NCBI GenBank assembly: GCA_027886185.1
Contig: WOAB01000606.1
Span: forward strand, 2,914,001 to 2,978,000
Origin: Rheum nobile
Taxonomy: Eukaryota > Streptophyta > Magnoliopsida > Caryophyllales > Polygonaceae
Reading direction: 5' to 3'
DNA length: 64,000 nucleotides
Under the pieces are notes generated by a model. The model saw only the letters and a list, made by a program, of their open reading frames with translations. It was not told the origin of the DNA and searched no databases. Below, piece by piece: positions 33,078 to 43,066 of this stretch; position 1 is the first letter of the stretch; each line of letters opens with the position of its first letter. The position numbers were made by a program, and so were the translations under genes.

Positions 33078-33383
33078 TACTTAATTCTAAAATTTTTTCC
33101 TAATATCTGCGCACTAACGATCTGTTTGAGTCTTTTAGAACAGGTGCTCGGATTCATCGAAGAAAAAAAATATGGTTCTTCTGTTCGTATAAGAACAGTT
33201 ACGGAAAATAAAAATAAAAAATGTTGTGTTGTTCTGCTTCTGTACGAACAAATCCGAGAAAATAGAGAAAAAAGAAATAATAATAATTTTTAATCAGATT
33301 CGAATTCTGTTATTGTTTGAATTGCGTGATTGTTTTCTGAAGTCATACTAATCTGGTTTGCTCTTGTGAACAGTTTCTGAAAT

Positions 33384-36300
33384 ATGACTAATGAGAAAAT
33401 CAACGCTGCTGCTGGTTCCGCAAACGAATGGAACGCTGAACTGCCGAGTGAGTCGACGCCCCAAATCAGTTTTGGGAGTGGTCTGCCACCGGTCACTTTG
33501 CCTGCTGGGTCGACCCAGGTTCCGCTGGTTCAGACCCAGGCACCGCCGGTTTAGACCCAGGTTCCGCCGGTTCAGACCCAGGTTCCGCTGGTTCAGACCC
33601 AGGCACCGCCGGTTCAGACCCAGGTTCCGCTGGTTCAGACCAAGGTCCCGCTGGTTCAGACCCAGGCTCCGCTGGCGCAAAGTCCTATGGACTTGTCTGA
33701 CATCAATCTGCCCCATGTGAGGGTGAGAGAGGCTCCGCAGAGTAGGAACTTCGCAGCTGTCATGCCAAGTGCACAACACTCAGGAATTCTGCCTGATAAG
33801 TTTGATGGCACCGGCTTCAAGACGTGGCACCAGAATATGTACTTCTTTTTTACCACGCTGAACATGGACAAGTTTCTGAAGGAGACTCGACCAGTGCTTC
33901 CTGAGCATAATACAAATGTATATCTCCAAGCCAGTGTTGAAGCATGGATACATGAAGATTTCATGTGCAGAGGCTACATTCAAGCCAGACTGGTTGACTC
34001 ACTGTACAACGTGTACTGTAGCTACAAAACTGCTAAAGAGCTCTGGGAGGCTTTGATAAAGAAGTACAAATCTGAAGATGCAGGCTCTAAGAAGTACGTT
34101 GTGGCAAAGTTTATGAACTTCAAGATGGTAGACTCCAAGCCTATCATGGCTCAAGTCGAACAACTTCAGTTGATTGTTCATGAGATCCTAGCTGAAGGCA
34201 TGCAAATCTGTGAAACTTTTCAAGTAGCTGCCTTCATCGAGAAGCTTCCACCTAAGTGGGACCAGTTCAAGAACTACTTGATGCACAAGAGGAAATCGAT
34301 GACAGTCGAGGACTTGGTTGTGAGATTGCGTGTTGAGTCAAGCAACCGTCAGGATGATGGGGTTCAGAGTTCTGATCAGAAAGTCAACCTGGCTGAGCAT
34401 CAAGACAAGGGGAAGAAAAGAAAGTTTCAACCTCAAAACGCAAACAAGAAAGCTCCTGCTAAGAAGTTTAGTGGGAAGTGTCACAAGTATGGAAAGATGG
34501 GTCACAAGGCCGATGAGTGCAGAAGCAAGCTCGACCCACGCAAAGACAAGGGAAAGTCCCAAGCCAACCTTGCTGAAGGGCCGCTCACAGATGCTGATCT
34601 CGTTGCTGTCTGTTCTGAAGCCAACTTAGTTGGGGGAAACCCAAAAGAATGGTGGTACGACACTCGTGCCACAAGACACATCTGCTCAGATAAGGGGATG
34701 TTTGCTACCTATCAAGTGTGCAAGAGTGACGAGAAACTATTCATGGGGAACTCGGCCACATCCAAGGTGAAAGGTAGTGGCAAAGTGGTGCTGAGGCTGA
34801 CTTCTGGGAAAGAGCTGACTCTCACAAATGTCATGCATGTGCCAGACATAAGGAAGAATCTGATATCCGGCACTCTGCTGAGCAAGAATGGCTTTGGAAT
34901 CAACTTCGTGTCTGACAAGCTAGTTATCTCCAAGCATGGGGTGTACTTGGGAAAGGGTTATGTTAAAGAAGGGCTGATCAAAATGAATGTAATGACAGTC
35001 CTTCCAAAAACTATTGTAACCGCTGATTCAATGAATAAGAATGGTCCTATTGCTTATGTTGTTGAGTCTTTTAAAATTTGGCATGAAATATTGGGACATG
35101 TTAATTATAAATCTATTAGTAGATTAATAAGCATGAATATGATTCCAAAATGCAAATTAAGTAAAGATAAATGTGAAGTATGCGTTCAAGCGAAACTCAC
35201 AAAAACGCCATTACCCCAAGTAGAGAGGACAACCGAACCTCTGGGTTTGATTCACACAGATTTATGTGATTTAAAGTTTGTACAAACTAGAGGAGGTAAA
35301 AAGTACTTTGTCACCTTCATCGATGATAGCACACGATATTGCTATGTGTATTTACTACGCAGCAAAGATGAAGCCTTGGACAAATTCAAGGAATACAAGT
35401 TGGAAGTTGAGAACCAACTTAGTAAGACAATTAAAATAATTCGAAGTGATAGATGAGGCGAGTATAATGAACCATTCAATGCGTTCTGTAGAGAACATGG
35501 AATAGTTCATCAAACTACCGCTCCCTACTCACCTGAATCTAATGGAGTTGCGGAATGAAAGAACCAAACTCTTAAAGAGATGATGAATGCAATACTGCAA
35601 GAATCTGGGTTAGCCCAGAACATGTGGGGGGAAGCTTTGCTAACCTCAAACTACATTCTCAACAAAATTCCACACAAGGTCACTGGAAAGACACCTTATG
35701 AGCTGTGGAAAGGAAATATACCATCGTACAAATACCTCAAAGTGTGGGGGTGCCTTGCAAAAGTGGCAGTACCACCTCCCAAAAAGGTCACCATATTGGA
35801 CCTAAAACCATAGACTGTATTTTCATAGGATACGCACACAACAGTAGTGCTTATCGTTTCTTGGTATACAAGTCAGATATACCAGAAATACATGCTAATA
35901 CAGTAATGGAATCTAGGAATGCATCCTTCTTCGAAAACGTGTTTCCATGTAAGGATAAAGAAAATCCTAAACGGACTCGTGAACAAGGAGAAGCTAGCAC
36001 TTTTGTTCAAGACACAGAAGAAGAAAATGATGAACCTAGACGAAGCAAAAGAGCTCGAAAAGAGAAAATCTATGGGAATGAGTTCACAACGGCCTTTCTC
36101 ATATCAGCTTTTCTCTTAGAAAATGAGCCTAGAACTTTTAAAAAAGCCATGTCTACACCCGATGCACCTTCATGGAAGGAAGTAATTAAAAGCGAAATTG
36201 ACTCCATTATGCAGAACCATACATGGGAGTTAGTTGATTTGCCACAAGGGTGTAAAGCACTTGGGTGCAAATGGATTTTCAAAACAAAATTGAAAACCGA

Positions 36301-37678
36301 TGGCTCAATAGAGAAGCACAAGGCTAGGCTTGTGGTGCAAGGATTCCGGAAAAAAGAGGGTTTGGATTTCTTTGACACTTATTCTCTGGTTACGAGAATA
36401 ATTTCTATAAGAATGCTAATAGCAATAGCAGCATTACGAAACCTCAAAATCCATCAAATGGATGTAAAAACCGCCTTTCTAAATGGAGATTTAGAAGAGG
36501 AAATTTACATGAAACAACCTGAGGGCTATGTCGTGCCTGGACAGGAAAACAAAGTGTGCAGACTTGTAAAGTCTTTGTATGGACTCAAACAAGCTCCAAA
36601 ACAATGGCATGAAAAGTTTGACAATGTAATGATGTCAAATGGATTCCGCATAAATGAAAGTGACAAATGCATCTACATCAAAAACACTCCCAATGGATAC
36701 ATTCTGTTGTGTCTGTATGTAGATGACATGCTCATCATTGGAAACAATAAAGACATGATTAAACAAACCAAGCATATGCTTTGTGGAAAGTTTGACATGA
36801 AAGACTTGGGACTTGCAGATGTCATACTAGGGATTAAAATCACAAGACATTCTGAAGGGATCATCCTGTCTCAAGCTCATTATGCTGAAAAAGTCCTTGA
36901 ACGATTCAAGAACTACTCAAGTGAGATAGCAAAAAGTCCTGTGGACCCCCATCTCCACTTGACTAAAAACTCTGGTGATGCTATATCACAACTAGAGTAT
37001 GCCCGTGTCATTGGAAGTCTAATGTACTTGACAAACTGCACACGACCAGACCTAGCGCACTCAGTAAATGTACTAAGTCGCTACACCAGTAATCCAGGTC
37101 ATAAACACTGGAAAGGCATAACTAGAGTATTAAACTATCTGCGATATACTAAGAGTTATGGGCTGCATTATGGAAGATACCCTGCAGTTCTGGAAGGATA
37201 CAGTGATGTAAACTGGATATCTGACTCCAGAAACTCAAAATCAACAAGTGGATATGTATTCACACTTGGCGGTGCAGCAGTATCATGGAAATCTTCCAAA
37301 CAAACACTGTTGGCCAGATCCACTATGGAATCTGAGTTCATTGCTTTAGATAAAGCAGCGGAGGAAGCTGAATACCTTCGGAACTTCTTGGAAGATATTC
37401 CTATGTGGGACAAGCCAGTGCCGGCATTATGTGTACACTGTGATAGCCAATCAGCTATCGCTCGAGCACTGAGTCGTCTATATAATGGAAAGTCACGTCA
37501 CATTAGACGTCGACATAAAACCATTAGACAACTACTCTCAAGTGGTGTAATCACGATAGATTATATCAAGTCAGCTGAAAACATAGTAGATCTATTTACT
37601 AAAGGTCTGTCACGAGAGCAAGTTGTAAAGTCATCTAGAGGAATGGGTTTAAAGTCTATGACTACAGAGGATGCTTGA
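33384..37678 (+). pseudogene. Copia A gag-pol with stops and one frameshift
   Basis: Starts ATGACTAATGAG. The N-terminus has a tandem QTQ(A/V)PP(V/L)V repeat of about 8 units (33520-33675) with one TAG (33551). Gag: DKFDGTGFKTWHQNMYFF, then a knuckle CHKYGKMGHKADEC whose second Cys is Tyr. The protease motif is altered (DTRATRHICSD, where D-S-G-A is usual). Integrase: HTDLCDLKF and IIRSDR, with TGA at 35454 and another at 35555. A frameshift lies near 35785-35800. Reverse transcriptase from about 36160: MDVKTAFLNGDLEEEIYMKQ, LYGLKQAPKQW, LYVDDMLIIG. RNase H: STSGYVFTLGGAAVSWKS, CDSQSAIA, ENIVDLFTKGLS. It ends TGA 37676-37678. One polyprotein gene, clearly inactive in cis. Confidence 0.88.
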
Positions 37679-38259
37679 TGGATACCCTACCTACATGACT
37701 GGAGATCCCAAGAAATAGGTTCAAAGGGACAACTAAATCAAGTTGACTCATGGAAAGCACTGGGAGACTATAGGTCTCATCCCAGTTCCTAGGATGATGA
37801 GAAGTGCTGTCTGTCCATGTTTAGGTTAAGCTTGGCTTTTAATGATTCCATAGCCTTGAAATAAAGGTGGGGTATGACAGGATATCCTTTATGGTCAATC
37901 ACCTTGTGAGTGTGAAATGGGGCCGTTTCTAGGAGAATGAAGAGAGGTTGCATTCTCCAAGTTCACTCATGATTTACCAGGGATGTTCACGGCCAAAATG
38001 AACACAATAAGAGAACCTAGTTCTGCGAGAAGATGAAACTATGTGACAGTTGTTGTCTAGGTTTACATCAAAGCCCGGGTGGTTCAAGACATCATGTTCA
38101 CTGCCTGGTCGAGTAAATCCGATAGCTATTCACTATGGATGGTTCAAGGCTGAAAAACGCCATCAGCCCAGATGCAGTGATTCTTCGCTCGTACTCTCAA
38201 AAGTCCTTCTGCCTAGACTACACATGTGTTATAGAGTCATTTCTATTCATGTGGGGGAT
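37679..38259 (+). other. 3' untranslated region and polypurine tract of copia A
   Basis: No gene seen between the pol stop and the 3' LTR. The last bases, CATGTGGGGGAT, are the polypurine tract that primes plus-strand DNA. Confidence 0.65.
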
Positions 38260-39065
38260 TGTTGGAACTGAATTTATGCGAAATTTCCGGGCACTTTTCC
38301 GGTGGGCTCCGGCCACCGGTTGTGCTGGATTATGGGAGCGTTGGCTTCGTCTCCGCGAGTTCATCACCGTAGTGTGCTCAAACGATAAATTCGGGTTCCG
38401 TTTGAATGAGAAATGAGGTCTCAAAGGTGGTTGCTTGCAACACCCAATTTGAGGTTTGTGGTGCAATTCTACATCCCACATTGGAAATGTGGGAGTAAGA
38501 TTGAGTGGTTTATAAACCACTATCATCCAAGCCAAGGTAAGAACTTGGTGAGTATGGAGAGAAGACCTTGACCACACACGCGCGCCGTCCGTCCGATCTG
38601 GTCGGGCCGGGCCAGGGGCTTGTGGCCTTGTGGAATGGGCCTTCGGCCCAAGCAGCAGCTAAACTTCTTTTTGGAGCGAAGCTGGGCCGATCTGGAGACT
38701 GTTGGGCTTCCGGAATTCAAGCCAGTTTGAATCCACCTCGTTGGAGTCTCATTCGAAAAATATAGAACTCCTCCTACGTCGTCTTCCTCTTCTTCTTCCC
38801 AGTTTTCCCGAGTCTGAGAGTACCCGCAGTTACGCTGGTTCGTCAGCTTCTGGTTTTGATTGTGCGAATCAGAAGAACTCCGCAGTTGTATCCTGGGATT
38901 CTCAACGCCGATAACCGTCACAATACGAGGCGTTTCAGAATTAAGGACAGAGATCTAATCTCGACTCTGCGCTTCAATCCGTTTCGGTTTCGGTATAATT
39001 CGATTCTTTAATTCTGTTCTAACTATTTCCAGATTGTTCATACGTTTCGTATTAGGGTTCCTACA
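38260..39065 (+). repeat. 3' LTR of copia A
   Basis: 806 bp, TGTTGGAAC...CCTACA. It matches the 5' LTR apart from the ~105-bp internal deletion at about 38743 and scattered substitutions. Confidence 0.88.
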
Positions 39066-39510
39066 GATCACTTATCCAGCAACTTGTTCTACATCTTTCA
39101 TCAACCATTCATGTATCTACCAATCACCACCATCTTCCTTCCACAACTTCTCCCTCACGGCCAACTGAGTTGTTCATTCACCAATCCATCTTCCTAAGCG
39201 TTTTCCTTGCACCGTGGGCAACTAGAAGCAAGATCCTATCATTATCAATCATCTCCTTTGTTATGTCGAGTGAATAATGAACGTGTTCCAGGGTCTCATT
39301 TTTCCTCTCGTTTGCACTCCATGGTAATGTTTTGTTGTGTGTGAATATATAAAAATATGGTTGATGTGCTTCACTGGCAATAGATTAGCATGAATTGCCT
39401 AAAGTAGATCTTTGGAATTTGACTCTGCATGTTCAGGTTTGGAATGTGGCCATTGTTGACTCAGTTGATGAAGTAAAGATAGTGCTTTTGCACTATTTTT
39501 TTATATATAT
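39066..39510 (+). repeat. Gypsy 3' LTR-like sequence, copy A, second half
   Basis: Begins GATCACTTATCCAGCAAC and matches 41872-42305 almost base for base, up to TAGTGCTTTTGCACTATTTTT. After that the two copies diverge. No gene. Confidence 0.65.
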
Positions 39511-40677
39511 TCACACACAACTTCATGAGGACACAAGGCAGCGACTTTAATTTTATGAAACTTGAGTCATATAAACGTGGGTGTATGATGAATCCCGCGT
39601 AAAATCAGTTGATATCATACTTGCCCACAACTTCATCAATGAGCTTGAGAATTGGATTTGACGATGTTAGGTGTATGTTGATAGTGCAGATTGCATTATT
39701 GCAATATTGCACCAAAAATAATATTTTTTTCATGAATGGTGGCTACTTTGAAAAAAAATTCCCCATTATGCCCACTATCTCCTGCACGTTCGAAACTCAA
39801 CTAATCTTTTCCCCTCTCGAATTGCAGGTTTCCCAAATTTCACTTATTTCGGATATAGGCTTGGAATGAAACTTATTCTGAGAATAAGTTGTTTTGGGAG
39901 GCTTGGAGTAAGTCGCTGCACAGACAAGCGACTCACCTAAAAAAAGACGCGAAACAAAACAACGACTCTAACCAAAGCCGAATATGTTATTTTTTTTATA
40001 AAAAAGGAAGAGTCGTTGAATAAGCCAGCGACTTTATTTTTTTATTTTTTTTTGTTTTATATGATATAGTCGTTGATTATGCAAGAAAAAAAATTAAAAA
40101 TAAATGAGTCGCTGCACTGTGCCGCGACTTACCAAAAAATTTATTATATGATATAGTCGCTGATTATGCAAGTGAAAAAAAATATATTCATTGTGCAGCG
40201 ACTTACCAATTTTATTTTATTTTTACAATTATTATATGATATAGTCGCTGATTATGCAAGCGAAAAAAAAATATTCATATGAGTCGCTGCACTGTGCTGC
40301 GACTTACAATTTTAATTTTTTTTTCACTTGCATAATCAGCGACTATATCATATATAAATAAATAAAAAATTAAAGTCGCTGGCTTAATCAGCGACTCTTC
40401 CAAGAGGCCATATAAACGTGGGTGTATGGTTTGTGGATTGAGATTTATGTGATTGTGTAAATGAGCTTGAGAAATCAGAAATAAGATGCATGTTGTTGTT
40501 CATAGCAATGCGTATGTGGCTGAAATTTCCCTTTTCTTATGGTGCAATATTGCAATAATGCAATCTGTGTGATGTTAGGTGTATGTTTCCATCGTCAAAT
40601 CCAATTACCAAATCCGGATGAGTAGTTGTTGGGGTGCGAAATGCCATATTGCAATAGATTAGCATGAATTGCCTAAG
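39511..40677. other. Scrambled junction patch with inverted and direct repeats
   Basis: Built of short pieces of neighbouring sequence. AACTTCATGAGGACACAAGG (39521) also occurs at 40704. CATATAAACGTGGGTGTATG occurs at about 39569 and 40410. TGAGCTTGAGAA occurs twice. AATTGGATTTGACGATG (39650) recurs inverted near 40595, and GATTGCATTATTGCAATATT (39690) recurs inverted near 40545. The patch ends with TAGATTAGCATGAATTGCCT (also at 39384) joined directly to the start of duplicated copy B. No gene. Confidence 0.65.
40007..40400. repeat. Foldback (MITE-like) element with AGTCGCTG/CAGCGACT repeats
   Basis: The outer arms are inverted copies. AAGAGTCGTTGAATAAGCCA followed by GCGACTTTATTTT on the left matches the reverse complement of AAATTAAAGTCGCTGGCTTA with ATCAGCGACTCTT on the right. 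Inside are three direct copies of ATATGATATAGTCG(C/T)TGATTATGCAAG plus one inverted copy at about 40330-40350, and GAGTCGCTGCACTGTGC(C/T)GCGACTTAC twice (each of these is described in two parts of under 20 bases). No coding capacity. Confidence 0.65.
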
Positions 40678-42305
40678 CGGATCAAGCTTCTCAGATCAAA
40701 CAACTTCATGAGGACACAAGGCAGCAGCTTGAGAGGAGGACAACTCGGTATCTTAGACAAGCTAACAAGGGCTAGAAGGAGGTGATCTTTGAGCTGGGTG
40801 ATCTAGTCTGGGTGCACCTAAGGAAGGAACGGTTCCCCACTCTCCGCAACTCTAAGCTCAAGCCTCGAGTTGACGGTCCTTTCCAAGTGATAGAGCGCAT
40901 CAACAACAATGCCAACAAGTTGGAGTTGCCTGTCACCTATGGTGTCCATGACGTCTTCAACGTTGCTGACTTGGCTCCATACTTGGTGGATGAGGAGGAG
41001 GAAGAACTAGGGTCAGATTTGAGGTCAAATCTCTTTGAAGGGGGGGGGGGGGGGGGGTGAGGAGGAGGATGTGACTACGCCCCATCAAGCACACCTCGAC
41101 GACGCCCTTGACAACATTGGTGACTCGCCGGCTGCGGTGGCGCCCATCTTGCCACTTTCTACTTCTTCGGACACTGGATCACTTGGTTCGGACACTATTG
41201 AGGTTCAAGGCTCCACCAATCCTAAGAAGGTCAACCAGCCCAAGAGTGCCGCATAATTGAACCAAGTGCATGGCTGACATCACTCTCCTCGTTTTGCTCG
41301 GACACCCTCCAAGGAGTTGAGCCTTAGTGACGGCGCTGAACCACCTTCGGGGACCATCACTCATGCTCAAGCTAAGAAACTTCAAGCTAGGCTCAAGGAT
41401 GGTCTAATGAGCCAAGGAGCGCCGAAGGAAGGTCAAGATGGCTCAGTCATATTGCTGGAGGTCATTGCGGATGCAGCTGCGCCGAGGACTTGCACGGATG
41501 CTTCAAGAATGGAAAGTTAACGACTTTATGAGGCTATGCCTTAATCATTTAAGTGTTATTTGAGATTGATGACATTTTTAGACATTAAGCCAATTTTTTA
41601 ATTCATGTATTCCCTAAGTGTGACTTAGGCTTGTCAAGGTCACCCGAAACCCTAGTTGGCAAGGCTATATATAGCCTTTGCTGTTTTATTTTTCAGCCAC
41701 GTTTTTTCATCTATCAAAGCTCAAGATAACTCTGATTTTCAGACTTGAAATTTCACTCTTTGTTCGTGTGTAATATCGAACGCAGATCAGATCTAAACAA
41801 GGGTGTGTGTCATATCTCTTGTTGAGGTTCGTCTTGTTCTTCATTGGTGGTGGGTCATATCCTCCATTGAAGATCACTTATCCAGCAACTTGTTCTACAT
41901 CTTTCATCAACCATTCATGTATCTACCAATCACCACCATCTTCCTTCCACAACTTCTCCCTCACGGCCAACTGAGTTGTTCATTCACCAATCCATCTTCC
42001 TAGGCGTTTTCCTTGCACCGTGGGCAACTAGAAGCAAGATCCTATCATTATCAATCATCTCTTTTGTTATGTCGAGTGAATAATGAACGTGTTCCAGGGT
42101 CTCATTTTTCCTCTCGTTTGCACTCCATGGTAATGTTTTGTTGTGTGTGAATATATAAAAATATGGTTGATGTGCTTCACTGGCAATAGATTAGCATGAA
42201 TTGCCTAAAGTAGATCATTGGAATTTGACTCTGCATGTTCAGGTTTGGAATGTGGCCATTGTTGACTCAGTTGATGAAGTAAAGATAGTGCTTTTGCACT
42301 ATTTT
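40678..42305 (+). repeat. Duplicated 3' end of the gypsy element (copy B), without the copia insertion
   Basis: Matches 30965-32159 plus 39066-39510. The coding part (40678-41519) has the GDLVWVHLRKERFPTLRNSK region, an 18-G run (41040-41057) and the ITHAQAKKLQARLKDG tail ending SRMES. It shares the TAG at 40774 with copy A but has AAG where copy A has a TAG (copy A 31148). It gained its own TAA at about 41254. So it duplicated after some decay and before the copia insertion, or from a copy lacking it. Not a functional gene. Confidence 0.85.
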
Positions 42306-42675
42306 TTTTTTATATATAAAAAAAGTTGATATTGGTTGACTTTATATACTCTTCATTTCACATTTCTGCTGCCTAAAGTAGTTATTGATGCTCCAAATTT
42401 AAATTAAGAATTAGTAGTCTATGATTTCCGACCGAGCAGAAACGCCAGCCATTGTTATTTCCCAGTCTATCCCCATCCCAACTTTTTAATGATCTTATTG
42501 ACAAGCTCATGTTCAGCCTCTAAGCTCCTGATCTTATTGGCAAGCTCATGTTTTTTTGTGTGTGTGCTTGAGCTAGAAATTATTGAGTACTAAAGTGTTA
42601 GAGACTTAGAGGTTTCATTTTGTCAGATAGGCATCTTATATATAGGTTTTATGAAATTGTTCTATTTGATGGGCA
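42306..42675. other. No gene recognised
   Basis: AT-rich sequence with a small direct repeat (GATCTTATTGACAAGCTCATG near 42492 and GATCTTATTGGCAAGCTCATG near 42531, 20 of 21 bases). Ends with the GGGCA target site of copia B. Confidence 0.4.
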
Positions 42676-43035
42676 TGTTGGTTTTGGACCCTCCCTTTGT
42701 GTTTGATCGAAGAACAGAAACTAAGAAAGAAATGGAGAACACGAGAGATTGCTCTGAATTTTCTGTTGTGGTACTACAACTGCAAGCCACTACTTTCCTT
42801 TTATAATTCAAAGAACAAAGCTAGCTACAAACTAGGAAACTGAAAGCCAACGATCTCCACCTTCTCACTGCATTACCTGCACTTCCCTTGAGACTCGTTC
42901 AACCTTAAACTAATTACTATCAAACTGAATTCAATCTAATCCTTATGACACCACACGTGCACAAGGGATTAGTTACAAAGATAAATAACATCAGAAAAAT
43001 AACAAAGCTTAATCTAAACAAGTTTAATCCTAACA
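42676..43035 (-). repeat. 3' LTR of copia B (left copy)
   Basis: 360 bp, identical to 47274-47633 except one base (CTTCTCACTGC here, CTTCTCAGTGC on the right). On the minus strand the purine tract TTTAAGGGAGTAAA precedes it (43036-43050). Confidence 0.92.
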
Positions 43036-43066
43036 TTTACTCCCTTAAACTTGTTTGCTTAAAATC

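Larger units (their letters stand above)
32160..39065 (+). mobile_element. Ty1/copia retrotransposon A, complete with target duplication
   Basis: It starts TGTTGGAAC, ends GTTCCTACA, and is flanked by GATCA at 32155-32159 and 39066-39070. It contains both LTRs, gag-pol on the plus strand and a GTGGGGGAT purine tract (38251-38259). Copy B of the surrounding gypsy sequence (41877 region) is uninterrupted at the same GATCA, giving an empty-site confirmation. Confidence 0.92.

Noticed and set aside
33391..33720. Plus-strand frame of repeated RPRFRWFRPRHRRF units
   Set aside because: It is an alternative frame of the Gln/Pro tandem repeat at the start of copia A gag.
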